From the NCBI GenBank assembly GCA_018136815.1, contig CM030945.1, positions 1,742,091-1,806,090 of the forward strand: a stretch of 64,000 bases of DNA, given 5' to 3'. The number at the start of each line of letters is the position of its first letter. The stretch's first letter is position 1. Source of the DNA: Isochrysis galbana. Taxonomy: Eukaryota; Haptophyta; Isochrysidales; Isochrysidaceae. Both the position numbers and the translations under genes were made by a program. Below the pieces are notes generated by a model that was given only the letters and a program-made list of their open reading frames with translations, was not told the origin of the DNA and did no database searches. Below are positions 1 to 8,724 of the stretch, in pieces.

Positions 1-687
1 GAGGCAAAGAACGAGACTTCCTCGTCCCAGAAGACCGCTTCGACCACGGACATGGTTGCCGCCGTGCAGGCGGCCGTCCAAGCTACCGTGGCGGAAGCTC
101 TTCGCGGACAGGGACATTCGCCTGCTTCGAAGCCTGATTATCGGGCTGCTGCACCGCCGGCAAGTTACCACTCCAACTCACCGTTGCCGGCTATACTGAC
201 CGATCCACCGGGTCGAAAGGGAGGCTCGTCTCGGCCGCCCAGCCGTCGCTGCGATCCGCCGGCGAACGGCCAAGGGCTACCGCCCGATTTGGGCGTATCC
301 CGGTGGACGCCCGAGCTTTGGAATCGGGCCCGAGCCCGCTTCTGGGCCGTAGCAGGCTATGCCAAGCACCCAAGGGTCTCGGCGGCGCTAGCAAAGTGCC
401 GACCGGCCGATAATTCAATGGAAACTCCACGAACGGACGATATCAATAGGGGAATCACCGAATGGACGAACGAAAACGGCTGTGCCTTCTGCGCTTTCCG
501 ACCTCAAGCTCCTCCTGGCACTCCATCCAGCGAAGCCTGGAAATATGGCACGGGAGACGGTGCTCACAACCCCGTCATCTGTCAGCCATATATCCGCTTT
601 CTGTGTGAGGCTGGCTGCGGAGAGTGCGGATCGGACGAGCACATTCATAAGCTTCTTCGCTCGATGGTCCGGGTTAAGCCTCAGTAG
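1..687 (+). CDS. gag: Gag C-terminal part (partial, retrotransposon copy 1)
   Basis: The frame is open from base 1 to the TAG at 685-687, so this is the 3' part of gag; the ATG at 52 is internal, because the upstream residues are also open and resemble copy 2. It matches the end of the copy 2 Gag (36322-37557) throughout, including a shared alanine-rich stretch, a proline-rich linker and a conserved cysteine/histidine block. That block reads C-X2-C at 481-492 and H-X4-C at 565-582 with 24 residues between, an enlarged version of the CX2CX4HX4C nucleic-acid-binding knuckle of many Gag proteins. Further conserved cysteines follow it. Expected role: particle assembly and RNA binding. The stop is UAG and pol continues in the same frame. 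Confidence 0.85.
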   Translation, partial: EAKNETSSSQKTASTTDMVAAVQAAVQATVAEALRGQGHSPASKPDYRAAAPPASYHSNSPLPAILTDPPGRKGGSSRPPSRRCDPPANGQGLPPDLGVSRWTPELWNRARARFWAVAGYAKHPRVSAALAKCRPADNSMETPRTDDINRGITEWTNENGCAFCAFRPQAPPGTPSSEAWKYGTGDGAHNPVICQPYIRFLCEAGCGECGSDEHIHKLLRSMVRVKPQ

Positions 688-720
688 GGGTCCGGCGGGG
701 TCCCCGTCCTTCAAACCCTG
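685..720 (+). promoter_or_regulatory. gag UAG stop with possible readthrough context
   Basis: The TAG at 685-687 is the only stop between the start of the window and 8335 in this frame, so Gag and Pol would be one polypeptide if it were suppressed. The sequence just after it is G/C-rich (TAG GGG TCC GGC GGG GTC CCC GTC). In copy 2 the corresponding codons are GTC GCC GGC GGG GCC CAC GTC, also after TAG. The run GGGG..CCCC could form a short stem. Readthrough of a gag UAG is known from gammaretroviruses; its use here is inference. Copy 2 has two more stops shortly downstream and could not be read through simply. Confidence 0.45.
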
Positions 721-3700
721 GCGGAGAACATCGCGGGCGGTGGGCCTGAACGCCACCACCACCATCCCGATCCGATCCCTACGCCGCTTGGGGAGAAGAG
801 CTGTCGACGCGGCGATTCTCCCCCTGTCTCTAGCTCTATTCAGTCCTCGACGGTGGGAGCCGCCTCGCCGGCTGAAGCCCCCGCCGAACGGCTATCTCGG
901 AAGCCGGAGTCGACACTTGACCCGGGCTCCTGGAAACAGGTTTGCCCCGGAGATAGTCGCGACCCGACTCTCCGAAATTCGTGTACGTCTACAAGTTCTT
1001 CTATTACTCCGCACGCTATTAGGATGTTAGGGGCCGATTCTCGCTCGCTGCCCCTCTTGGAATCTATTTCTACGGATACTATGCTGTCTTCGGTTTCTTC
1101 TAATTCTCCTAGGTCTTTCGACGCATCTTCATCCCTGGATTCACCCCCCGACGGCCCTGCCCAAGGGGGTGGGCTAGGTGGATTCGACGCGTCTTCGGTC
1201 TCTTCGTTTCGTAAACAATCAGTTGTGAAGCCCTCGGGGGCTGTCGACTCGGTATCATCTTCTGCTCTAGGTTCTATGGATAGGTCCGACGTGGCCGCTG
1301 CCGCGTCCGAAAACGTTGTTGCTGCTCTACCTGTTTCTGCTCTTTCCCGGCGGGACCCCACTGGAGACCTCTCTCCCAAGGGCCATAGCCGGAGCCGCTC
1401 TGCGGACGAATTGTCGTTGTCTACTGTAGGTTCTCGTGCTGTAGAGGCGGAGACTAGTGCCTCCTCCTCACCTCTCTCCGCGGTTCGTTATATTTCTCCG
1501 TCATCGTGTTCATTCTCTCGTCTCGAAGTTGCACCCGTTCTCGTTTCTGACCTGGTTACCGACCCGGAAGGGTCGGCTTCCGGAGTCAATGAAGTTGAAG
1601 GTTCCAAGGGAGCTGCGGCTTTCCGCGCTCACGCCGTGGCCACCCCAGACTCGGGAGACGCAGGGGCCGTCGATTACGATCTCTCGTCGCGCCCCACACG
1701 GACGCCGGCGTCTCCTCTTTCTCTCGGCTCTCCGGAGGATCCCTGTTCCAGGGATCGCCCGCCGGAGCCAACCCCCTTCAGGTCTAGCCCACCGAAACTT
1801 CAGGGCGACGACCCCCTCCCCCTGAATTCTACTGCCGAGGCCATCCACCGGATCGCCGTGGTTGGTTGTTCCTCGGCCGCCAAGTCTACTGAAGCTGCCC
1901 GCGCCCCTACGCGCGAGCTCCAAATGTTAGCCGCCTCCCGTGCCCGGGCTAGCGGTTCCTCCGTCATCTTGCCCCGCCATCTCGCCGAAGCTGCTCTAGC
2001 CTTGCGGCGGCCGCACGCGAGCACTCATTCATCACCCTCTGCCGTACTGCCGACGCATTTTGACGAGCTTTGCGCTGAGTTAGCGGCGATCCACGACGCC
2101 GTGACGTTCGACGCGGCCGAGGGGATTCCTCCACCCCGCGTTCTAGTCGTCGGTGAAGCTAGCGGGGTCGTGTCTTCGATGTTCCTACTCGCCGGAGCGC
2201 ACGTCGCGACGTGCGATCTACGACCGTCGGAGATCGACTACATTCCCCACTTCTGCGGAGATGCTCTTCACATTCAAAACCTCGGTTGGGACCTCGTGGT
2301 CGCGCATCCGCCGTGCACGTATTTGTCGGCGGTGAGTTGCCAGTGGCTCGATCGGGAGCCGGGACGACGCCAGGCTCTCGAATCCGCCGCTAGAGTCTTC
2401 CTCGCCATGGCAAGCGCCAACGCGCCTTTCGTTGCCGTCGAAAATCCTCGAATGCACGCGGAAGCCTCCGCCTTAGTCGGGGGGTTGCGACCGCGGCAGT
2501 TTGTGCAGCCGTGGCAGCACGGCACGGGCCATCAAAAAGCAACTGGCCTGTACCTGACGGCTTCACTCCCGCCCCTGCAGCCTTCGAAGATTGTCGAGGG
2601 ACGTCTATCCGCGATGGCGGATCTATCGCCGTCGCCCCACCGTGGCGCCCTTCGCAGCCGCACCTACGTGGGCATTGCCGGTGCAATGGCGGCCCAGTGG
2701 ATGCCGGTCTTGCGCCGTTATGCGCGCAAAGCCAAGGCGTCGCGTTCGCTCAACTTCACGGTGGACTGGGCAATTTCCCAAGCAGCTGCCAGCTTGAGAG
2801 AACGCCCCTCGCTTTGCTCGACCGGTTTCGAACTGGCTGAGCCGAGGACGGCTCTGGCTCGCTTCATGGAGGGGAGAGGCGAAGCAGCTTCTAGCTCTCA
2901 CCTCACGCCTCCCAGCGGTTCGCTAGTGTCTGATTCGGTTGTCGTGATCCCGGACGTAGGCCCCGTTGCCGATGCGTCTCGCCTGCTTCATCAGGAGGAC
3001 TCGGAAACTATCGTATCGCAAGACGGGACCGAGGCGAAAGGAGACCGCTTCACGCCGTGGGAGTGGCCCATAAGGGACCGCTCTACAACGCCAGGCCCTC
3101 CAAACACGGTGAAGAAGCGCCGCAGCAAGTGGCAGGTCTTCGATCGTGATGTAATTTCGGGGGTCCATCGGTGGCAGGATGTCACGCCTTCCATCGCCCA
3201 AGAAATCGCTGAGCAAGCGGCAGCTGCGGAGCCGTCGGAACCTTCCATCTTGTCTCGACTGGGCTCTCAAGGCATCAATGCACTATCTCCGAGCGCCTCC
3301 TTCACGGCTGGCGACGAGGGAGTGGCCGAACTGACCAATTCGTTCGTAGCCGAAAGGCCACTCGAAACCTGGGATGTCGGGCCCGACTCGGGAGAAGATG
3401 ACACGCCCGAGATGCCAGAACACCGGAGCATGCAGACCCTCGAGACCAAGCCCTCCGACGCCGCCGAAGGAGAGGATACTCCACGGGCACTGTATTGCGA
3501 TGGGGCTACCGCTAGGGGCCTCAGTGCGGCCGGATTTTCCGAGTTGTCGAAGCTTCCGAAGACAGACTTGCAGAAGTCCCTGGAGAAGGAATGGTCACGC
3601 CAAATGGATCAACCTCGGCATCCGACGGACCGTCGAGGGCTAGGCTATGATGGCGTGCCTAACCCCTCTAATTCAGCAAAGGCATCCCCACGCTCTTCAA

Positions 3701-6700
3701 TACCATTCGTGCCGCAGACGGTAGCCGCCGCTATCGAGCGAGTGCCCCACGTCGATGAATCTTCTCCGTCCAGGCCAGCCTCCAATCCAACCACCCCGTC
3801 ACCCGGAGCCGGAACCTCGCTTCCAGTAGAATCTATCGCGGACACTCCGCCGCCACTCTACCCTCGTCACTGCCTCTATGTCCGCGATCTCGTGGTCTGC
3901 CGTGCCGATGGCGACCGCGCAGCTCAAGGGTTCGTTCTCCCGGACGTTGCCCTCACGGTGAACAGCACCCTGGCTGACACTGGAGCGGGCCCGTCAGTAA
4001 TCACCACTGCTCTTCTCGATCGACTACCTGAAGACGCTTGCGTCGAACGCGTATCGGACGCTACCGTCCCCAACCTACATGGGCCGGACGGCCTTCCTCT
4101 CATCACTAGGGGCCGGGCTAGCCTCGTCTTCTCCTTGTCCGGTCGCCTCTTCCGTCATTCGTTCGCGGTCATCGAAGGAAACGCGATGCTTCTGCTCGGG
4201 AACGATTTTTTGGCCGCCCACTCCGCTACCATTTCTCTCGACGCCGCGAGCTCGGAAGGAAGCCTCCGCCTCCGTCCGGCCTCTGGCGATTCAGAAGACT
4301 CTTCAAGAGTCCTTTCCGAATGTGTAGTCAGAGTTTCCACGGCGCCGCCCCCAGTCGCGGACTCCGGCTTCGTCGGAGCTATCTCGATGTCACCCGGTCA
4401 GCCGCTGACTGTCGACTTTCTGGAGAGGTCGACGGGAACACGAGAGATCCCGGCCGGATCGGAGGGTGAGGCTGCTGCTGATGCTAGGCAGCCACTCTAT
4501 ACACCTCTCTTTGAGTCTGCCGACGAGTTTGCGGCCAAAGCTCCGGCGTCTACCTCGTCCGAATACCTTCTCTACACGGAGCAAGCGGTGACGATTCCTG
4601 CCTTCCACCGCGCAACCATCTGGGTCAGGGTTCCGCTAGCTCTCCGAGATCATTCGGACTGCGCGATGCTGGTCGACCGCCTACCAAATCGCGAGGCTCT
4701 CGATTCGTCTCCTCTCGTAATGCCCACGGTGGTCACGCCCACGGACGATCACCGCATCGCGGTGACGATCGTCCACACCGGGGTCAATGCGCTGACCCTG
4801 CCGTCTCTGCATCCGATAGCTTCGCTCCAGGTGCGTTTCAAGTTGCACCGGGGCTGGACTCCGACTGGAAGCGAGGGGGATGGTGACCCTGTCACCGCGC
4901 TGAGCGAGGAGCAACGAGCCCTACTCGACTCAGCCACCATCGATCCAGACCGGCTTCTTTCCGACGATCAACGAGAAGAAGTACGCCAACTCTTGGCCCG
5001 GCGCATCAAAGCTTTCGCGTTGCACCCGGGGGCTCCAAACCATACGCATGTTCTCGAGGTGGAGTTGCCACTCAACCCCGGTGCTGTTCCTCACCGGCAT
5101 GCTCCGTCTAGAGTGGGCCGCGCAGGCGAGCTCATCATAGAAGAGGAGGTAGCCAAGATGGAAGCCGCCGGCATTATTCGCAAGTCAAATTCGGCTTGGG
5201 CTTCCCGAGTAGTCCTGGTCAGCAAGAAAGATGGCTCCGTTCGATTCTGCGTGGACTACCGCGACACGAACGCCAAGCTACGCGTCGAGGATAGCCCTCT
5301 ACCCCTCATTGTAGAGGCTATTGATAGGCTAGCGTCCGGCCAAGGGCCGCTCAGTTCTCTCTTTTTATGTACTCTCGATTTAGCCTCTGGCTTTTGGGGC
5401 ATCCCGATCAAAGAGTCGCACAAACATATCACCGCTTTCACTACCCACCGCGGCAAATACGAGTTCAACTTTCTACCGTTCGGCATCCAATCAGGTCCCT
5501 CCTACATGTGCCGCTTGATGGACATCGTTCTCGGTGCGCTAGCGTGGGAGATCTGCATGCCTTACCTCGATGATGTGGGCATCTGGTCAACGGGCGTGGG
5601 TCCTTCCGAAGAGGCCAGGGCACAAGCTTCGTTCGAGCAAATGCTTCACCGGCTAGACCTAGTTCTCGAGCGGCTAGAGTGGGCCGGCCTGACCTGCAAG
5701 ATGTCCAAGTGTGTCTTCTTTGCCACCTCTACGGAGTACCTCGGTCACGTTGTCTCGAGGGAAGGTCTCAAGATGGACCCGAAGAAGGTCGCAGCTGTCG
5801 CCGACATCGACCCGTCATCCATCAACTCCTTGGAAGCGGTTCGATCTTTCCTCGGCCTTTGCTCCTACTATCGTCGATTCATTCGCCAATTCGCCGCTAA
5901 GGCTGCTCCTCTCACTGCCCTCACGCGGAAGGGCTGCGACGTGGCAAAGGAGTCCCAGTCCGAGGAGTGTCGCCGAGCTATCCAAGAGCTCAAGGCAGCG
6001 ATCACCTCGGAGCCCGTCTTGACTCCACCCAGGGATGATCGTCCCTTCATCGTCAAGACCGATGGGGCTAGCAAGTTGGGTATCGCCGGCATCCTCTCGC
6101 AGCTAGGAGACGATAACCGTGAACGAGTCGTTGGGTACTACGCTCGCAGTCTCACCTCGGCCGAACGCCACTGGACGGTGACTGAGATTGAGCTCTTGGC
6201 TGCCCTGGAATCAATCCGAAATTGGCGACCCTACCTTTGGGGGCGTCGGTTCAAGTTAGTCGTCGACCACTCCGCGCTGCGATGGCTGCATACCATGAAG
6301 GATCAAGTAGCCGGTGGGCCAGCCTCTCGGCTGACTCGGTGGGCTCTCAAGTTGGCTGAGTACCGGTTCGACGTCGAACATAAACCAGGAGCTGTTCATC
6401 AAGATGCTGACGGGCTCTCCCGGCTAGCATCACTGGAGCCGGAACACGAAGACGAACCACTCGCCGGCCCAGCGCCGCTAGCGGTACGTGAGCCTGGCTT
6501 AGAGTCTCTAGCCGAGCAGGAACGGTCCCATCCGGTGGCTGCCATCACGCGCTCCGTAGCTACGGCGCGAGGGCTTCAAGCTTTGGATCGATCTCGTCGT
6601 CGAGCCTCCGATTCCGGGCCCGCCATCCAGTCCAGTTATTTGGCTCCGGGTACGCCGACTTCCGAAGAGATGAGAGCGGCCCTGGCGGAAGATCCGTTCG

Positions 6701-8337
6701 TAGAGCCACTCCTAGGCTCAAGAGAGACGGTCAATCACGAGCCATCAGGCCAAGGGTCGCCTCGGCAGGCCGCCGCCTCAGGCCCCATTGCCGAAGATGA
6801 TTCGTGTTCCAGTTCTGTCGCTCCTGTTCCCGCTCAGCAATCCAAGATGTTTCGCCGTTTCGTCGTTCACGATGGGCTCGTCTACTATCGCACCGTTCCT
6901 GACTCCACCGACCCGAACTCGCTAGTGCTCTACATTCCGCCCTCGTTGCGGTCTCGCTACCTTTTTGCCTACCACGATCGCTCCGGTCACCTCGGAGTTT
7001 CTCGTATGTCTGGTCTTCTTCGTACTCGGGTATACTGGCCGGGCATGTCTTCCGACGTTGCATCCTACGTCCGGGAATGCCACGAGTGTACCCTCGCCAA
7101 GCCGCTACCGAGGGCTCTAGCGTCGCCCTCCGGTCTCTCCGTGGGTACCTACCCCTTTGATGTGGTCTACTGCGACGTGCTCTCGCTGGCTCCCACTCAC
7201 AACTTCGTGCCTGGAGTCTCGGGTTACGACAAGCTGGTCGTCTTCATCGACTCGCTCACTCGATGGATTGAGGCTGAGCCGTCGAATGGGGATCCCTCGT
7301 CGGAAGTGGCCTTGGACATGTTCATCCGCTTGATTGTGACGCGTTATGGAGTCCCTAGGCAGCTTCGAACCGACGCCGGTTCGAATCTTTGTTCGGTTCT
7401 TGTTTCGCGTATTCTGGAGCTCACCGGGACTGATTTGTCGAGTACAGAGCCGTACCGACATGAAGGTGTAGGCTTCGTCGAACGCGCTCAGCAAACGCTC
7501 ATCCGTTTAATGCGCGCCTCGAACGAGGGTGGCAGCCATTGGGTCGACCATTTGCCGTTCCTACTCCTCTCGTTGAGGGCTTCTTCCGGTCGTGTTACCT
7601 CCCGGTCTCCAGCGTCTTTGATCTTTGGGCGTGAGCTGCGTCTGCCCGCTCAACTCTCTGATCCGAAGACCGTTTCGCCAACTGCTCTCGAGGCGGCGTC
7701 CGCCGACGTTCGCTCGTACGCATCCAGGCTCAATGCGAGCCTCCGCCTCTCATGGTCCAGCGCTCTCGAGGCTACCCTAGCCGCTCAGGCTGAGTCGGCC
7801 CGTGACGCTACCATCAAGTCTCAAAGACCAGCGCGTTTCGAACCTGGGGATCGCGTCTGCATGCGATTACCAGGCCGTGCCAACAAGTTGCAATTCATCT
7901 ACTCGGGTCCCTACCGCGTCGTAGAGGCTCTGTCCGACACTAGGTACCGACTCCGTGATTTGGAGAACCGGTTAGTCAAGGAGGAGGTGCATATCTCGAA
8001 CCTCCGGCCGTATCATACTTTCGTTGATGAAGAGCCGCTGGCTGACGACGAGTACATCGTTGAAAAGTTGCTCGATCGTCGTAGCCATGGCGATTCTATC
8101 GAGTACCTCGTGAAGTGGCGTGGCTATTCTATTCGAGAAGCCACCTGGGAGCCTCGTTCCGAGTTGCTCCGTCGTTGTTCTGATTTGCTTGATGATTATG
8201 ATCGCTCCGTCGAAGAGACTTGTCCAGAAGATGTTGAGTCCCCGGAAGCAACTTCTTCGTCGGCCAGGGATACTCCTCTTCCTCCCGTTCTCGATGCGCC
8301 GTCGTCGCGCACTCGATCCAGGCTCCATTCTCGTTGA
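688..8337 (+). CDS. pol: Pol polyprotein with methyltransferase-like, PR, RT, RNase H, integrase and chromodomain (copy 1)
   Basis: One uninterrupted frame follows the gag UAG; the first ATG is at 1024 and a GTG lies at 853, so a normal start is not obvious. Order by nucleotide position: Ser/Pro-rich segment to about 2100; methyltransferase-like domain 2137-2715; linker with a conserved block near 3560-3650; aspartic protease DTGA at 3976; RT with YLDD at 5563; RNase H starting near 6050 with Asp codon 6061; integrase HHCC zinc finger (His 6973, His 6988, Cys 7078, Cys 7087); catalytic Asp 7174, Asp 7372, Glu 7480 (35 residues between the last two); chromodomain about 8044-8200 with a VKWRGY core. 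All catalytic motifs are present, so the protein looks functional. At about 2,550 residues it is far longer than a usual Ty3 Pol; the extra length is the N-terminal region with the methyltransferase-like domain. Copy 2 is colinear. Confidence 0.93.
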   Translation, partial: GSGGVPVLQTLAENIAGGGPERHHHHPDPIPTPLGEKSCRRGDSPPVSSSIQSSTVGAASPAEAPAERLSRKPESTLDPGSWKQVCPGDSRDPTLRNSCTSTSSSITPHAIRMLGADSRSLPLLESISTDTMLSSVSSNSPRSFDASSSLDSPPDGPAQGGGLGGFDASSVSSFRKQSVVKPSGAVDSVSSSALGSMDRSDVAAAASENVVAALPVSALSRRDPTGDLSPKGHSRSRSADELSLSTVGSRAVEAETSASSSPLSAVRYISPSSCSFSRLEVAPVLVSDLVTDPEGSASGVNEVEGSKGAAAFRAHAVATPDSGDAGAVDYDLSSRPTRTPASPLSLGSPEDPCSRDRPPEPTPFRSSPPKLQGDDPLPLNSTAEAIHRIAVVGCSSAAKSTEAARAPTRELQMLAASRARASGSSVILPRHLAEAALALRRPHASTHSSPSAVLPTHFDELCAELAAIHDAVTFDAAEGIPPPRVLVVGEASGVVSSMFLLAGAHVATCDLRPSEIDYIPHFCGDALHIQNLGWDLVVAHPPCTYLSAVSCQWLDREPGRRQALESAARVFLAMASANAPFVAVENPRMHAEASALVGGLRPRQFVQPWQHGTGHQKATGLYLTASLPPLQPSKIVEGRLSAMADLSPSPHRGALRSRTYVGIAGAMAAQWMPVLRRYARKAKASRSLNFTVDWAISQAAASLRERPSLCSTGFELAEPRTALARFMEGRGEAASSSHLTPPSGSLVSDSVVVIPDVGPVADASRLLHQEDSETIVSQDGTEAKGDRFTPWEWPIRDRSTTPGPPNTVKKRRSKWQVFDRDVISGVHRWQDVTPSIAQEIAEQAAAAEPSEPSILSRLGSQGINALSPSASFTAGDEGVAELTNSFVAERPLETWDVGPDSGEDDTPEMPEHRSMQTLETKPSDAAEGEDTPRALYCDGATARGLSAAGFSELSKLPKTDLQKSLEKEWSRQMDQPRHPTDRRGLGYDGVPNPSNSAKASPRSSIPFVPQTVAAAIERVPHVDESSPSRPASNPTTPSPGAGTSLPVESIADTPPPLYPRHCLYVRDLVVCRADGDRAAQGFVLPDVALTVNSTLADTGAGPSVITTALLDRLPEDACVERVSDATVPNLHGPDGLPLITRGRASLVFSLSGRLFRHSFAVIEGNAMLLLGNDFLAAHSATISLDAASSEGSLRLRPASGDSEDSSRVLSECVVRVSTAPPPVADSGFVGAISMSPGQPLTVDFLERSTGTREIPAGSEGEAAADARQPLYTPLFESADEFAAKAPASTSSEYLLYTEQAVTIPAFHRATIWVRVPLALRDHSDCAMLVDRLPNREALDSSPLVMPTVVTPTDDHRIAVTIVHTGVNALTLPSLHPIASLQVRFKLHRGWTPTGSEGDGDPVTALSEEQRALLDSATIDPDRLLSDDQREEVRQLLARRIKAFALHPGAPNHTHVLEVELPLNPGAVPHRHAPSRVGRAGELIIEEEVAKMEAAGIIRKSNSAWASRVVLVSKKDGSVRFCVDYRDTNAKLRVEDSPLPLIVEAIDRLASGQGPLSSLFLCTLDLASGFWGIPIKESHKHITAFTTHRGKYEFNFLPFGIQSGPSYMCRLMDIVLGALAWEICMPYLDDVGIWSTGVGPSEEARAQASFEQMLHRLDLVLERLEWAGLTCKMSKCVFFATSTEYLGHVVSREGLKMDPKKVAAVADIDPSSINSLEAVRSFLGLCSYYRRFIRQFAAKAAPLTALTRKGCDVAKESQSEECRRAIQELKAAITSEPVLTPPRDDRPFIVKTDGASKLGIAGILSQLGDDNRERVVGYYARSLTSAERHWTVTEIELLAALESIRNWRPYLWGRRFKLVVDHSALRWLHTMKDQVAGGPASRLTRWALKLAEYRFDVEHKPGAVHQDADGLSRLASLEPEHEDEPLAGPAPLAVREPGLESLAEQERSHPVAAITRSVATARGLQALDRSRRRASDSGPAIQSSYLAPGTPTSEEMRAALAEDPFVEPLLGSRETVNHEPSGQGSPRQAAASGPIAEDDSCSSSVAPVPAQQSKMFRRFVVHDGLVYYRTVPDSTDPNSLVLYIPPSLRSRYLFAYHDRSGHLGVSRMSGLLRTRVYWPGMSSDVASYVRECHECTLAKPLPRALASPSGLSVGTYPFDVVYCDVLSLAPTHNFVPGVSGYDKLVVFIDSLTRWIEAEPSNGDPSSEVALDMFIRLIVTRYGVPRQLRTDAGSNLCSVLVSRILELTGTDLSSTEPYRHEGVGFVERAQQTLIRLMRASNEGGSHWVDHLPFLLLSLRASSGRVTSRSPASLIFGRELRLPAQLSDPKTVSPTALEAASADVRSYASRLNASLRLSWSSALEATLAAQAESARDATIKSQRPARFEPGDRVCMRLPGRANKLQFIYSGPYRVVEALSDTRYRLRDLENRLVKEEVHISNLRPYHTFVDEEPLADDEYIVEKLLDRRSHGDSIEYLVKWRGYSIREATWEPRSELLRRCSDLLDDYDRSVEETCPEDVESPEATSSSARDTPLPPVLDAPSSRTRSRLHSR
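2137..2715 (+). other. Phage-type C5-methyltransferase-like domain inside pol (copy 1)
   Basis: About 195 residues with the layout of short phage and giant-virus proteins usually annotated as DNA cytosine methyltransferase. It has a motif-I-like strand VLVVGEASGVVSSMF (2140-2184), an acidic CDLRPSE segment, WDLVVAHPPCTYLS with the PPC cysteine at 2314, VENP (ENP at 2440-2448) in the place of the ENV motif, a HGTGHQKATGLYL strand, and a closing SRTYVGIAGAMA helix. The cysteine and the ENP are conserved in copy 2 with identical spacing (42 residues). There is no room for a full target-recognition domain and I see no QRR motif, so catalytic activity is uncertain. Family assignment comes from remembered motif patterns, not a search. 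Confidence 0.78.
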
Positions 8338-8717
8338 TCCCATGTCTTGGGTAAGGGACCCGTCCCTCTAGGCTAGCCCCACGCCTCGGCTAGGGCTCCG
8401 AGTTCAAGTTTCCGTCCGAGCGAATCATGGAGGTGATGAACGCGTGCTGCCTGCGCTCTACACCCGGCGCAACACCCGAGCAAAGCTCCTGTAAAAGGGA
8501 GAAGTGGGTGGGGCAGTGCGTACGAAAGAGGCCGCCGCGTTAAGCCGCCGATTTCGTGCTCGCTTTGGATCCAAAGGGTGTTCTTGTCTCCACGTTTCGC
8601 TCGCTATGTTCCGTTGCTTCTTGTTCCGATTCTGACCTCTGGTCAGCTCAGGTTCCAGTTTCCAGGTCTCTGTTTCCAGGTTCACCGCTCGACATCGGGA
8701 GACGTCTCGATCTTAGT
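8338..8717 (+). other. 3' untranslated region of copy 1
   Basis: Non-coding stretch between the pol stop and the polypurine tract. Parts are conserved in copy 2 (27845-28095, other strand), for example a CTCCTGTAAAAGGGAGAA segment near 8486, and the sequence leading into the polypurine tract (CGACATCGGGAGACGTCTCG near 8692). This supports two copies of one family rather than two related families. Confidence 0.7.
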
Positions 8718-8724
8718 CGGGGGG
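8718..8724 (+). other. Polypurine tract
   Basis: A short G-rich run (TCGGGGGG) sits immediately 5' of the LTR terminal TG, where plus-strand priming occurs in LTR retroelements. The same tract precedes the copy 2 LTR (27839-27844, complement) and a third LTR at 39769. Confidence 0.7.
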
